A stretch of 64,000 bases of DNA from Montifringilla adamsi (lineage: Eukaryota > Chordata > Aves > Passeriformes > Passeridae): NCBI GenBank assembly GCA_017590115.1, contig JAGGNK010012559.1, forward strand, positions 5,073,459 through 5,137,458, in the 5' to 3' direction. The notes under the pieces are model-generated. The model was not told where the DNA came from. It did no database searches and saw nothing but the letters and a program-made list of their open reading frames with translations. Positions 12,501 through 24,800 of the stretch are shown one piece after another. The translations under genes were made by a program, and so were the position numbers. Position 1 is the first letter of the stretch, and each line of letters opens with the position of its first letter.

Positions 12501-15500
12501 GGCACAGCCGTAGGCGATCACGGCGTAGCTGCGGGGAGGAATTAAAACACAAAGTTACCAAGTGAGAGACCCTTCATTGACACAGCCAGAGCCAGCAGCC
12601 CACCTGCCCCATCTCATTCCTGATCGCTGCTACAGCAGCCTCCGCGCCAGACACATTCCTGAGCTCTGCAGGGCCTGAAATTAAGCAGTGCTAATTGGGT
12701 TATTCAGGGCAGGGACCTTTCATGCAGGCAGCTTGAGATGCTGAGTTGTTCTCTCCTCAGTAACTGCTGGCAGTTCTCACTGGCAACTCACACAGGGCGG
12801 ATTTGTCTGGCCCGGTGTGCCCAGCTAACTCCTTGCTGTTTCCTCCCAGGATGGGTTCTGGCTGCTCTTTCCAGGCACACACATCCCTCATTTCCTTAGG
12901 ACAGATCTATGGATGGTCCAGAGTAGTCTAGGAAAGCTGAGCTTGTCCTGGGCACTTCTATCAACTGAATGATTCTAAAAAAGTGGAATAACAGTTCCAT
13001 AATAACAGCTCCATACGTAGCTAAGTCAACAAGTGAGCTCCTCAGAGCTTCCTTTTCCAAAGAGTGGTGAAGAACAATGCCCTGCCTTTGGAACAAGCCA
13101 TAACTGGAGTGAAATAATCAACTGTGCAAGAGAGAGAGGCCAAGCTCAACCAGCTCACTGTGACAGCAGTGTGACACCCCCAGAAGGAAGTGTCCTGTGT
13201 ACACAGAAGCCTAAGCAGCATCAGCAAGCAGTGCTGCAGAAATGTGACTGACAGCCACTGAGGATGAGGCTGTTTCCATTGGCAGGGGCTGACATGAGCA
13301 ATTCCACAAGTGCCTTCCCAGTCCTGCAACACCCATATGGCAAAAAGGGTATTTTTGTTAGTGGTCAGAGGAGAATAACTCCTATTTAAGGTTTCATATT
13401 CAGAGCTTGTGTGGCTCGAGTTGTATTTGCCTCTTCTTCTCCAAGGCAGCAGCGTGAGAACCACTGAATGTGTCATACCACAATGATTCATATCCCGTGG
13501 GAGTTTGAGCAACTTCATCCTGCCAGGCTACGACAGCATTGCCAGAGAAACAACATCTGAGGGCTGGCAGGCACGACTGCAGCTCTACCTGTGCATCCAC
13601 ACACCTGCACCCGAGCCCAGCAGGAGGAGAAATGGGAAAACTCCATCCCTGGAAGTGTCCCAGCCCAGCACTGGATGAATTTTAAGGTCCCTTCCAAGCC
13701 AAACCACTCTGTTCCTATACGATAATTCCGAGATGGAAATGACCCAAGGGGTTGGGAGGGACGGATTTGATTCCTGTGCACTTTGTCTACGGAATATCCC
13801 ACTAAATTTCCTCACCCTGCCACTACCCCCTGGCCTGGCCTTGGCAAAGCAGAAAGGAAAAGCTTCATCTGCCCAGCTGTGTTGTGACACTGCTATTTCA
13901 AACCCTAACAGCAGCCTAGGAGAGCTCACTGTAATATATTAAGCACACTCTAAATTAACTCCTCACTCAAAATATTGGGTTTTTTTTTTTAAACACTCAA
14001 GAAATTAAATTCATCAGCATTTATATTTTATTGCAGGAGCTGAAATGACAAATATCATGCACAAGCCCACAGCTGTGGGGAAAGAAGCTCCAGGAGTGTC
14101 TAGTGGGGAAAGAAATAACACATCTCCACGTCAAGGTCAACTAGAAAGTGGGTTTTGAAGTGAAATGCTGAGGAATAGTCATGGCAGGAGCTCGATGGAC
14201 AGTGGTTCTCCTCTTCCACTGACCTCTGACATATTGCTGGCTTAAATGGCCATTTTCAGGCTCAATCCCTTTAGATAAGAAGAGAAACTCAGTTCTCCTC
14301 CCTGAGTTTTCCCCACAAAGCAATGTGTCTTCCTGAGACCCCAGGAATGGCACAGCTCCACTTCCAGCCCCCTCCTTAGAAGGCCACGAGTTTCCTCTGT
14401 CCCTCCTCCTGCCCATTCACGGATCTCAGCCCACACACCTCCGTTTTCTTTAAAGGTTCTGTTTTTCTCCCAGACTTCTGGGAAAGCTGCAGTGTGACAA
14501 ACACTAGACAGCAATACCACCTGACTGTAGCAAGGGGGGGAAAAAAAAAACCAAACAAACGGAGCTGCAAACACAGAAAATGATTTGTTTTGCAATTGAT
14601 GGCGCATCAATTGACCAGGGTTTCCATGGCAACACGCACCGGAGTTGTGTTGTCTTCCTCCTCCTCCTCCCGGGCAGCACAGCCAGGCTCTTTCATTTAG
14701 GAAACACTGCAGGATGCAGGAGGAAGACACAAGATGTTTTTAGGGTCCTGTGACAGCCCTGCAGCCCCTTGATGCTGCCGCCTCGGTGGGGGTGACCAGA
14801 GAATGCCAACCCAGCCCTTGTGGGGTACCTCGGTGGTACTGGAAATGATACAACTTTTAGCATTTTTGTTGTAACTTCATTCAGGGGTTTTGTTTGCCTT
14901 TGGCCAGGGGGAGGGGAATTGGAAGCTTCTCTTCAAAAGCCCGGGTGAGGCCTCATGAGCTGAACATCAACAGACTGGGAGGAGCCAGAAGAAACAGAGG
15001 AAATAAAGGGACATCAACAAACATCACCCCCTGGTGAGGCTGGAGACACCTGGTCTGGGGAAACATCGATAAGAGAACCAAAGAATGAGGACTGAATTAG
15101 CATCGAAGGGATCAATAACCAACAGGAGATAGAATCATTGTGGAATTTAAGACCAACCAACGTGAATTTCTTGGGGGTTTTTAATGTATAAATATGTGAA
15201 AAGTCTGGTAAAGAACTAGGTGGGATGGAAGGATTTTCACGGCACAAGCCAGGCATGTGTGGATAAAAAAGATTTCTGCTGCACATCCTGGCCAGAATAA
15301 AGGAATGCCTCGATTCTCTGACACTGAAATGACGTTGCTGGCGAGTTTCAGTTCGGGTGACAGTGGTGGGTGACAAACATCACCCTGCCGTGCCCCCAGC
15401 CCTACACTCTGTACTACTCCTGCACTACTACAGCGGGGAAAGCCCGCTGTAAATAATTCATACCCTGATTTTACATAAGCACAGCCACACAAGCTCTGCT

Positions 15501-18096
15501 GGGAAGAATGAATAGGGTGATTAATTCCTCTCCCTGCCGGAGGGCTGATTCCAACAGCCTTTGTTCCAGCGCTACAGACACACCAGCAGCGCTGGTCCAC
15601 TAGAGCTGTCTCCAACATCTCCAACAGCCCCCGGGTTGCTTCTTGCTCTTCTGGGCAGCTGGGAGGAGGATGCCAGCATGACACCCGGCTCATCCTGCTC
15701 CCTGACTAACCAGGGAGGAGGCTCCAGCTCAGAGAAAGAGCCGTGTGTGACAGCAGCCTGCCCAAACCCCCCCAGAGGAAGGGATCAGGCTCAGGCTGCT
15801 GTCACAGAGGCAACGCCCTCCGGGCCGTGCTGGAGCTGGCTCCTTCCAACCAGCCAGCCCGGGTGACGTCGCTGTTTGTACACCTTATCCTGGGCACAGA
15901 TAACATCACAACAGTCAAGGAGCTGAGATTCGGTGAGCAGGAGCCGGATTTTCTCTAGCCGGTTAGCAGCAGAGGCATTCCCACCGTGGCTGCTCTGTCT
16001 CCTGGATCTCATCCCCAGCGCTGCTGAAATATCGAGATCTTGCACTTGATTTGGCTTCAGAAAGGAGCAAAGGTGTTGTTTGCTGTTAGCTTCACCCTCT
16101 GAAGGAACAAGGCCTTATACAGGATGCTCAAGAGGCCGTGAAATCGGTAACCTGAGCCAGGTTCACTGATTTGCATAGGATGCCTATTACAAGGCTCTGA
16201 TTAAATCTTCACAATCCTCCCACCAACTTTTCCATTCCGACTACTAGGTCAGACTTTCCTTTCATGTTCTTGCTACCCAGAATTGCCATCCAAGCTGAGT
16301 TGTAGCTCAATTTCACAGCACTTCTCTTAAGTTCCCCGACCAAGCCCTTTTCCAGGCAGCTTTTGCTCACACCCAAAACAGAAACCTCATAGAGTTCGTT
16401 TAAAGGAAAAGGGAAGAGAAAATGAAAGCAACACGTTCATAACTACACAGTCATCAAGCTTGGCTGGGCTGACTTCTGGACAGACAGACGTTTCCTCACT
16501 TGGGCAACGGACAGTGAGTCAACATCACTCCTCTCTGCTGTGTATTCATGTCCTCACTAGGAAAAAGTGGTTCCTGTTCCTTCTTCCCCACTACTGGAGG
16601 CTGCAGCGCTGTCCACATGCACTGTCCCCAGGACTGGCAGAGAAATGCACAGCTGGGAAAGCCCACACTTACCATTTGTGCAGAAAAAAAAGTTTCTGTT
16701 ATGTTAGGGGAGCAATGGCTCTGCTAAAACCCCTTTCAAGTCATATCGTTCCTACCCAGTCTGTCTGTGCTTTCACAATCCCCAAGGTCAAATCCTGGAG
16801 CTCTTGAGAGATAATGGGGATAGATGGAATTTTGGTACCCAAGGCCTATCAGCTGTCCTGAACAGACTGCAGATAAGCAAAGATCCCCTGCAGCGAGGGC
16901 TCTTCATGGGACACAGCAGCACCCTGCTGAGGTTTGGACACCTCCCTGTCCAAACTGGGAAGCACGTGGGCACGGGCAGGACAGTGAGCCCCAGGGCCAT
17001 GCCAGCCGGGATGCCATCCGCAGGACCCGCTGGGGACAGGCAGCAACCACAGCGGGTTCCACTTCACCCAGCTATCCCAGCACGTGTTGGGGACAGCCAG
17101 CACCCCTCCAGGGTGGGGTCTACCTTCCCCAAGCCGCCCCAGGACAGACAGATGGGGCAGCACCCTAAGGAGACAGCAGCCAAGCTGTCCCACGATGGAA
17201 AGGACGTGGGTTCTCCTCCTCCACACGCTTTACCAGCATGGAGAGATCAGCACCCTATGGGGACAGCGGTTCCCCACTCCTCAAGGTGTCCCAGGACGGA
17301 GAGACAAGCAGGTCCCCCTTTGCTGTCCCAGCACGGAGTGGCAGCATCCCACTGCCACCCCTTGTCCCCCGCAGCACTCACCCGCAGTCGGGGGCCGGAC
17401 ACCAGCGGCAGTCGGGGTCGGCGGCGAGGCAGCGGCGCAGCATGAACTCCTCGTACTTGGCGACGAGGTGCGGGGAGTCGCGGAGCAGGCGGCGGATGTC
17501 GGCGGGGTTGAGGCGCTCGCTGCACTCGGGGCAGCAGATGTTGACGCGGGACTCGGTGATCTCGATGCGCAGGTACTGCCGCAGGCAGGCCCCGCACGAC
17601 CGGTGCGGGCACGACAGCAGCCGCGGCGCGTTCTCCGCCGGCTGCCGCACCAGGCACAGCGGGCACTCCAGCTCCTCCTCGCCTTCCGGGACCACCGGAG
17701 CCTCCTCGGGAGGCGGTGGCGGCGGCGGCGGCGGCGGGGCCGGCGGGGCGGCGGGNNNNNNNNNNNNNNNNNNNNNNNNNNNNNNNNNNNNNNNNNNNNN
17801 NNNNNNNNNNNNNNNNNNNNNNNNNNNNNNNNNNNNNNNNNNNNNNNNNNNNNNNNNNNNNNNNNNNNNNNNNNNNNNNNNNNNNNNNNNNNNNNNNNNN
17901 NNNNNNNNNNNNNNNNNNNGGCGGCCGGGGGAGGCTCGGCCTTGGCGCGGCGGCGGCCGCCCGCGGCGGAGGCGGCGGCGGCGGAGAAGACGCTCTGGAA
18001 GGAGAGGCGGCGGCGGCGGCCGGGCTTGGGGCACTTGGCGGCGGCCGAGTGGATGGATGAGGAGCGCGGCGACTCGGAGTCCCGCTCGGAGCCCAT
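6576..18096 (-). CDS. RNF19B: RBR E3 ubiquitin ligase RNF19B (NKLAM), nine coding exons
   Basis: Coding exons are 18096-17382 (interrupted by Ns), 12528-12323, 10770-10626, 10229-10067, 9610-9496, 9068-8928, 8765-8558, 7591-7460 and 7056-6576. Exons 2-9 join in phase with GT/AG ends. The start (MGSERDSES) has a perfect Kozak context. RING1 (ECPLCLV to CPECSERL) is in exon 1, the IBR (CREGC-like [14 protein letters not shown]) in exon 2, and RING2 (CPRCSAYI, catalytic Cys in GSCNHMTC) in exon 3. Two hydrophobic membrane segments are encoded by exons 4-6. The long cytosolic tail ends IEARV and carries a 13-residue Glu tract. The family transfers ubiquitin through a RING2 thioester; NKLAM acts in granule membranes of NK cells and macrophages. 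Exon 1 is out of frame across the Ns because the gap length is not real. Confidence 0.93.
7741..7945. promoter_or_regulatory. Intronic cluster of FOX- and AP-1-like motifs
   Basis: In RNF19B intron 7 a forkhead-like TGTTTAC (7801-7807) is followed by TGACTCA (7813-7819), and a second TGACTCA lies at 7919-7925. These match FOX and AP-1 consensus sites. The clustering is seen directly; enhancer function is only a possibility. Confidence 0.2.
8168..8365 (-). mobile_element. CR1 LINE 3' fragment in RNF19B intron 7
   Basis: The plus strand reads as the reverse complement of the avian CR1 3' end: an ATCAT-type tail, then GGTTTGGGTTTGGAAAGG, then CCTTAAAGATCATC, GGGCAGGGACACCTTC and CCATCCAACCTGG. 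It is a 5'-truncated copy of about 200 bases in antisense to the plus strand, so it lies in the same orientation as RNF19B. CR1 is the dominant LINE of birds. Confidence 0.85.
13642..13735 (+). mobile_element. Degenerate CR1 tail in RNF19B intron 1
   Basis: CCATCCCTGGAAGTGTCC followed by TTTAAGGTCCCTTCCAAGCC and AACCACTCTGTTCCTA matches the last part of CR1, with an internal deletion relative to the usual tail. It lies on the plus strand, opposite to RNF19B. Confidence 0.65.
14593..14633. promoter_or_regulatory. Perfect palindrome plus RFX X-box in RNF19B intron 1
   Basis: Positions 14593-14613 hold a 9-base perfect inverted repeat (arms CAATTGATG and CATCAATTG, spacer GCG). Seven bases later, 14620-14633 reads GTTTCCATGGCAAC, an exact X-box of the RFX family. 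Two symmetric protein-binding sites so close together inside an intron suggest a small regulatory module; its target is unknown. Confidence 0.4.
17756..17919. other. Assembly gap (164 N) inside RNF19B exon 1
   Basis: The run of 164 N interrupts coding sequence between the N-terminal basic segment and the proline/alanine-rich stretch before RING1. The two flanks are in different frames at this spacing. For exon 1 to end in the phase required by exon 2, the true missing length must be a multiple of three. The flanks are extremely GC-rich, which explains the sequencing failure. Confidence 0.95.
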
Positions 18097-18287
18097 GGCG
18101 GCGAGGTTAGCCCGGCGGTGTCACCGGCGGCGGGGTCCGAGGTGGAGGCAGCGGATCAGTCCGGGGGCTCCGGGCGCCGCGTCCCGCCGGGCGCTGCCTC
18201 GGCCGCGCTGTAACGAAAGCGGAGCCGGGGCCGGGTGAGCGCGGCCCCGCCTCGTCCCGCCCCGCACCGGGCGCGGCCGCCGCCGCC

Positions 18288-18298
18288 GCCGCCATTTC
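18288..18298 (-). promoter_or_regulatory. YY1 site at the RNF19B promoter
   Basis: On the minus strand the sequence GAAATGGCGGC matches the extended YY1 consensus, usually found just downstream of transcription start sites. It lies about 190 bases upstream of the start codon and in the direction of RNF19B transcription. Confidence 0.45.
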
Positions 18299-18432
18299 GG
18301 TTGTGGGCACCGCCTCCGGGCAGTCCCAGAGCCTGCGGTGCCCGTCCGAGTGCCCGTCCCCGTCCCGCGGCTGCGGTGCCTGTAAGTGGCTCTGAAGCAT
18401 GGAGCTGAGCCTCCGCTCTGCTTCTGGGCTCC

Positions 18433-18775
18433 CCTCAGCGCCATTGCTCCCGTCAGTGCCCCCTGCACCTCAACGCCATTGCTCCCCTCAGTGCCCCCTG
18501 CACCTCAACGCTTCCATTTCCCCTCAGTGTCCGCACCTCCATCTCCCCTCAGCGCCATTGCTCCTCTCAGTGCACCCATCCCCTCAGCACCATTGCTCCC
18601 CTCAGTGCCCCTGCCTCCATCTCCCCTCAGTGCCCCCTGCCCCTCAGCGCCTCCATCTTTCCTCAGCGCCACTGCTCCCCTCAGCACCCTTGGCTCCCCG
18701 CAACATCCGTCTCCCCTCAGTCCCTGGGTCCCCTCAGCGCTCCCGTTTTCCCCTCAGTGCCCTGATTCCCTCAAT
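18433..18775. repeat. Degenerate CCCCTCAGTGCC-type minisatellite
   Basis: Imperfect tandem repeats built from CCCCTCAGTGCCCCCTG and CCCCTCAGCGCCATTGCT units, about 20-35 bases each, immediately upstream of the RNF19B promoter. The open frames across it are repeat artefacts. Confidence 0.75.
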
Positions 18776-18814
18776 GTTTGAGGGAATCCCCTCTCAGGCA
18801 CATGGTGGCATTCA

Positions 18815-18897
18815 TGGGGTGTCCTGCATAAGGCCAGGAGTTGGACTCGATATTCCTCATGGGTTCCTTCCATCTCAGTTTATTCTATGATTCTCCC
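18815..18897 (+). mobile_element. CR1 3' tail fragment
   Basis: GGAGTTGGACTCGATATTCC, GGGTTCCTTCCATCTCAG and the terminal TATTCTATGATTCT are the characteristic last bases of avian CR1, plus orientation. Confidence 0.8.
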
Positions 18898-21800
18898 TTC
18901 AGCTCTACATCATCTCAAGATCCCTCACTCAGCACTGCCATGGCTGCCTCACCCAGGGCCTGGAATGGGGGGAATCTTCTGGCTGAATTGTGCAGAAAAA
19001 AAGCTTTCTATTTTTAAAAAACTCTGGGGCAGTTTGCTTTTTAACAGCTCTTATTGGAGAGGGGTGTCTATAAACTCAGGAGCCCCCTCTAAATCCATCC
19101 ATCCCAGTGCAGCACCTTGTCCCTTGCTGTGTCCCTCCTTGATAACATTTCTGAAGATCACATAAAGATTTACTCAGCTGGGAACTCCTCCCCGAGTGCC
19201 AGGTTTAGAGGCACTGAAACTACAACCCACATTCTCACTGCACTCATGCAGAAAGTTAAAAGCCTCAGCTTCCTTCCAGGGTTCCCCTGTGCCCAGAGGG
19301 GTCTGCCAGCCTCACATCCCATTGAAAGGCAGATAAACTAAAAGGAAGGATGCTGCTTCTTATTATGCAGGGGAGGTGAAGCAGAAAGATCTGCTGTGTC
19401 TGCGAAGAGCCTCTTAAATCAGCACAGAAGGAGCTGCCTTGCCTTAGACTGTCAGCTCTGCCTGGACAGACTGTGGTTATTCATGTGACAAGTGTGGCTC
19501 CATCACTGTCTCCCAGCTATCACCATTCCTGAAATCATCTCCCTCAGCAAAGCCTGTTTGCATGATTATTATTACCAGGATCCTTCCAAGAGCTGGGATG
19601 GGAACAAGGAACCAGGATTTCGGTGCTGGTGCTGCTGGATTGCTGTAGGCAAAGACCCCAGATCTGTCGGCACAGCGAGGATAATGATGACACTTCCCTA
19701 TCTGATGGGTGAATGAAGGCACAGAAGGAATAAATCACCTGCACAAATGAAGCTTCCTCCTCTCCTAAACGCCCTGCAGCAATCCTGCTTTTCCCTGTGC
19801 TCCTTCTCCATTAATTCTGTTCCTGCCATACAACCCTCCCTTACTGCTTATCCCAAGATGTCTGCTACACCCAAGTCCTTCCCCAGACATTGCATTCCCC
19901 AGACATTTGTCAGCTCTTCACATTCCTGCCACAGCACACAGGGCTTTGGACCAGCTGGAAGTTTTGGACCACACTTAGGTTTGGCCTCTGAGTGGTAAAT
20001 TCCTGCCTGGGATCAAAAAACCCCTGTTAATTAGCAAGTTAATTTGGCAAGGGCCAAACAGCTCTGCTCCAAGAGAAGCAGGGATGCTTCCACAATTTCT
20101 CTGAGCAGTGAGTTGCTGAGCTGTGGTCCTTGGGCAGGTATGATTTCCCTGACACTTTGTGCTGTGGAGCTCCCAGAGGAAAAGAACCCTTTTCCTTGGG
20201 AAAGGAGGGACAGATGAAGAAGAGAGAGATGTTATATTGGTGTAAAACGAGATAATATTGAAGTTAACTACTCCTGTCTTGAGACAAGCCAGGTATGAGG
20301 CATTTTCAAATGGCTGTCACTGCCCATCTGTAGCAGAGACTGTCTTGCTTTGATGATTTCACTAGAAAAATCACACTCTTGACTGAAATAGAGAAACCTG
20401 AACAGGACTTGTGTGGGACGGATCTCCCAGACTGCGCTCTGCCAGCTCAGCCCTACGTCCTCTGCAGCGCAGAAGCAGACTCTAAACTAATTGTGGGAAG
20501 GTTTCAGCTCAAAAGCTAATGTGAGACAGGCCTGAATTACCAGTAGTGCAGACACAGAGAGACAGAGCAAAACCATCTGGAGCTCCTGGGAAAGGATGGG
20601 CTGATGGGGCAGAAATGACTCTTCACTGCCTTATATGAGGAATCACGATACCAGCAAGGCTGGGGGAGGCCAGGGTAAATCCGAGTGACTTCAGAGCCAT
20701 CCTCCCTCCTCCCAAGCTGTGCAGAGCTCTTGCCAGTGATTATATATTTGAGGAAACTCAGTGCTTTTATGGAGCTCTGAGATACAGATTTCCAACTGTC
20801 CGGACCCTGCTGTGATGCAGACATCCCAGCTGCTAAAAAACAAGTTCTCCATGGCTGAGGTGTTTCTCCATGGCGAGTTTCCACAGCCCTTGCCAGGAGC
20901 AAAGGCTCCTGCTCAGCGTGTTCCTGACTAGCAGTTTGAACCCGGTAGTTTGTTTTGATTCAAAAAAAACCCAAAACAACAAAAACCCATCCCAAGACAA
21001 ACAGCCGGGTACTGGAAGCTGAGGGCAGGAAAGCAAGCTGCCAGGGAGGAAAGAGGCTGATTGGGAAGTCACCGGATTGGGAGTGAGATCAGATCAGCCC
21101 CTCCCCGGAGCTGCGGGGAAGCTGCCACCAAGCCTGACCGTTAAACTGGGGGATATTTGAAAAGATAAACCCAAACCAAACAAACAAAAAAAGATACAGA
21201 AGGCGGGGGCGTGGCGGGGGGGATTCAAACGCTGCAGCGAATCATTCTGCAAATCCCAGCTCCAATAGGCAAATTTGCTTTTGCTTACGCTGGCAGAAAG
21301 CTGGAAGATTGCTGACTTCCGACCCCGCTGGATTTGGCACAGGCGACTTTGAAAGCTGCCTGAAAGCGCTGTATCCCCCAGGAAGGCTTCCAGGGAGAAG
21401 GCTTTGTCCAGACACCGGTTGGAGCCATCCCACACTGCCCAGTGCCGTTCCCAGCCTGGATGGAGCCACTGGGGGAGGCTGAGCTGGGCTGGACCTGCTT
21501 TTGGGAGGTATTTCTCTTTCCAGAGAAATACCCTCGTCACCCACACCCCAAAAACCCCCTGCAAAGCAGAGTGACAGCTCTGTCACTGTCGAGGAGGAAG
21601 CGCCTCTGGTGATGTAATGAAAATTCCCCCTGGTAATTCAGAGAGTGAAAGCAGAGGCTGAGCTGCTGGGAAGGGATTGTGAAAGTCAGACTGCATGGAG
21701 GAACTGGGGTGTGCCTGGCCGGGAATATCTGTGCAAAACCGTCGGTTTGGGTTTGCAGCCGATAAAACTGAAATTCCAGCTCCTACCACATCCCTTTTGC

Positions 21801-24800
21801 CCACCTTTCCCCCCTTCCTGGTGACCCAAATATCACAGGTATGGGAAATACCAGCCTGGTGCTCTCCTCCCTGGCCTGCAGGACACAGGGGGTGTTGAAA
21901 CAGCTATTTCAGGACACACAAAGATCCAGTCTGCCTAAAACCTCTGGAATGCAGGCACTGAGGTGTGAACCTCTCCTTAGCACTGCCTCTTTTAGAAGTC
22001 TGTGGGTCTCCTCAGGGTTTTTCCCACTTTTCCCAGGCAAGGATGGGGGGTTATTCAAGGGGGACAGGCTGCATTGCAGAGCAAATTGAGTTTAGAGAAA
22101 ACCCAGCTCCTGTTGTTACTTGCTGATGAAATGCGGGAAGGAGGGGAGCAGCTTTACACCAGGAATTCTTCCTTGTTTTCACACAGGGAGACTCAGGAAT
22201 GACTCAGCTCTGGTTTTGCTGGGCAGGCTGAGACCTTTGGCCCTATTAAGGTGGGACAGCCAGGGCTTTTAAAGTGATCCAGGTGCATCAGGATGCCAAA
22301 ATGCAGATGGCAGTTTCAGGGGTCTCTCGGCTGAGGACCCACCACAGGCCCTACCTGAGATGTGCTGCACTCCCAGCATCTGGAGGAAGATGAGAGGGAC
22401 AGAGGTCATTTTAAACCTCTCAGAAATGCAGTGTGAGATGTCCCTCAGCTCCCTGCCCTGGAGAGTTGTGCCAGGGGCATGTGGGCTTCCCTACTCCTCT
22501 TTTAGGCGTCCCAGCTCCAGAGCAGGGATGTCAATCTTGGCTTGCCTGAGGCATTCAGCGAGGCTTAACCCAGAGAGCCTGGAGCTCTGCTCTGCTCATG
22601 GGGAGCAGCTGTGATTGCAAGAACTGAAGCTCATCGGGGTCATTTTCTGCCAGGGCCCCGGGGAAGCACTGGGTCGTAATGACATGCACTGTGATCGTTT
22701 GTCAGATGGAGATGTCATTAACGGCCGCTCGTGTCTCTCCAGGGAAGACACCCGTGGCTGGGGAGGGCTGTCCCCAGTGTGCACATCTCTGCCTCTATCC
22801 AGTTAGTTCGTGTTCTGTTTGCCTCTCCTGGTCCCCTGAGATGTGTTCAGGGAAGGAAGGAGATGATTGTGCTTGACTCCTCTTTTCTCTGCTGGACTTA
22901 ACAAGGATTGACATTCTTTTAAATGAAGAGGAAGAGGCAGGAGATGAGAGCCTTGGGATCAGAAATGCAAGGCTCTTCCAAGAGGATTTGTTCTGGTTTA
23001 GTCTGTGGTTACACCTCCTCTCCCCTGCATCTCCCCGTCCCACTCTGCTCCCTCCTAACACCCACACGCACGGCAATCTTCCACTCCCTGCTGCGACTTT
23101 CTGGGGAAGAGGCTGTCATGTGAAATCCTGGGAGAGAGTTACCACATGGAGCTCTCTGAAAACATCAGAACAGGCCTTGCAGAACAGGCCGGCAGCCGGA
23201 GGAACGCTGCGCTCCCCCTCCCCGAAATCCTGGGCGCTCCTCTCACGGATGGCAGGTGGGGGGAGCAGGGAATCATCTTGGAAGCTTGGGAGCCGCCTAC
23301 ACACATGGCAAGTCTTGTCAGCAGCTGATAAAAGAGGTGGGAGGTGGGGAGATTTCGAGGGGGAGGAATGTGGAGGCTCTGGTGCCCACGTAGCTGCCCC
23401 CATCCTGTCTCCTGCAGGGCTCCCACAGCTGGGCTGGCCACGGGCTCGGCCCCGTTGGTGACACACGTGCAGTGAGGAGAGACCCCAAAAAGGGACTCGG
23501 ATGTACTTCAGCAATGACGCAAAGGTAGGGACCATTAAGCAATTACTTATAATAGTAATCTGACATGCTTTTCCCCTCCACAAAAAGCAGCATTTCCTTT
23601 TGTAATAAAAGCACAGGCTGTTCTGTGTTCTTTATTCACCTCCACGCTCACTGAACAGCTTTGGGGATAGAAGTCACAACATCCCCACTCTCAAGTCACT
23701 CTCACCACTGACCTGCTACCCTTAATGATGGGGGATTTATAACTGAGAAGGTTTAGCACTGTAGGGTGCTGCCATCAGGATTGGGCTGGCCAGATCCCTG
23801 TGGCAGGAAGAAGGAGCCAGACTCCCTCCTCACCTGAGTCATTAAATAGACAATTAAATGTTTGGTGTTGGCATAAACACAGGCAAATTAGTCACTGGAG
23901 AAAACTTCAGTGCCTGTGATGGCTGGCTGTGGTTAGAAGGTGGTGGTAACAAACACCTGTGACAGCAGAAAGCCAAGAGGCATGGAGATGGCATGGCTTG
24001 GCATGCTCCTGGCTCTGGAGTATCTCCCTGATGCCAGCTGTTTTTTGGGATGCTCAGCATCTTGCAGGACACGAGCAAACCTGTCCACAGCAGAAACAGC
24101 AAGATCAAAGTGAAATCTTCAGGAGGAACACCCATGGAGAGCTAAGGAAGAGTTTGTCCTGCCCTTCAGAGAGCAGATGCACAAGGCAGAGCTCTGGCAC
24201 GGGCTTGGATTTCTGCAAGGAGAACAGAGTGAGGCACTGGCCTGGTTTCCAGGAAAGGAGAACAGTGTGTCACAGAGAAGGCATTGAAAAGACCTGAGGC
24301 TTCTGCCTCAGCCTTCAGTCTTACTCCTGCAGACACGTGGGTGCTTGGGAGTTCAAAAGGCTGAACTGGAGACTCTCCTGCAGCTGGCACAGGACAGGAA
24401 GCTGTGGGCTCCTCCTGCAGAGCTGCTCCTGCAGACCACAGAGGGTGTCCCTGTCTCTGCTGGAGATCCCTGCTCGGCTCACGTCAATCCCTTTGCAGTG
24501 GGACTGCGGGAATCCGAGGTGGGCAGGAAGGTTTGGTACAAGGCACCATCTCCAGTGCCCAGAGCCCCCAAAAGACACTGGCAGCCCATCAGCAATGTCT
24601 GAAAACCTCACAGGATCTCTGACATCCTCTCCAGCTGGTGCATCCCACAGCACAGGTAGGGCTGGGCACACCACACGTTTCCTCCAGCTGACCCACCCAT
24701 TTCCTATTTTCTGCAGACATGACAACTAGTGTGTTAATCCTGCAGGCCATAAACTAAGCTGTATTAGCAGACACCATCTGTCCTTTTTCATTTGCTGATG

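Larger units (their letters stand above)
17350..18400 (-). promoter_or_regulatory. RNF19B: RNF19B CpG-island promoter and first exon
   Basis: Very CpG-rich sequence with many GGCGG/CCGCC repeats spans RNF19B exon 1, its 5'UTR and upstream flank, the pattern of a housekeeping-type promoter. No TATA box is visible. The likely start of transcription is near 18300, about 200 bases before the start codon, judged from the YY1 site. Confidence 0.65.

Noticed and set aside
17281..18238. Open frames running across the N block
   Set aside because: Unknown bases contain no stops, so length is artificial; only the RNF19B exon 1 segments are supported.
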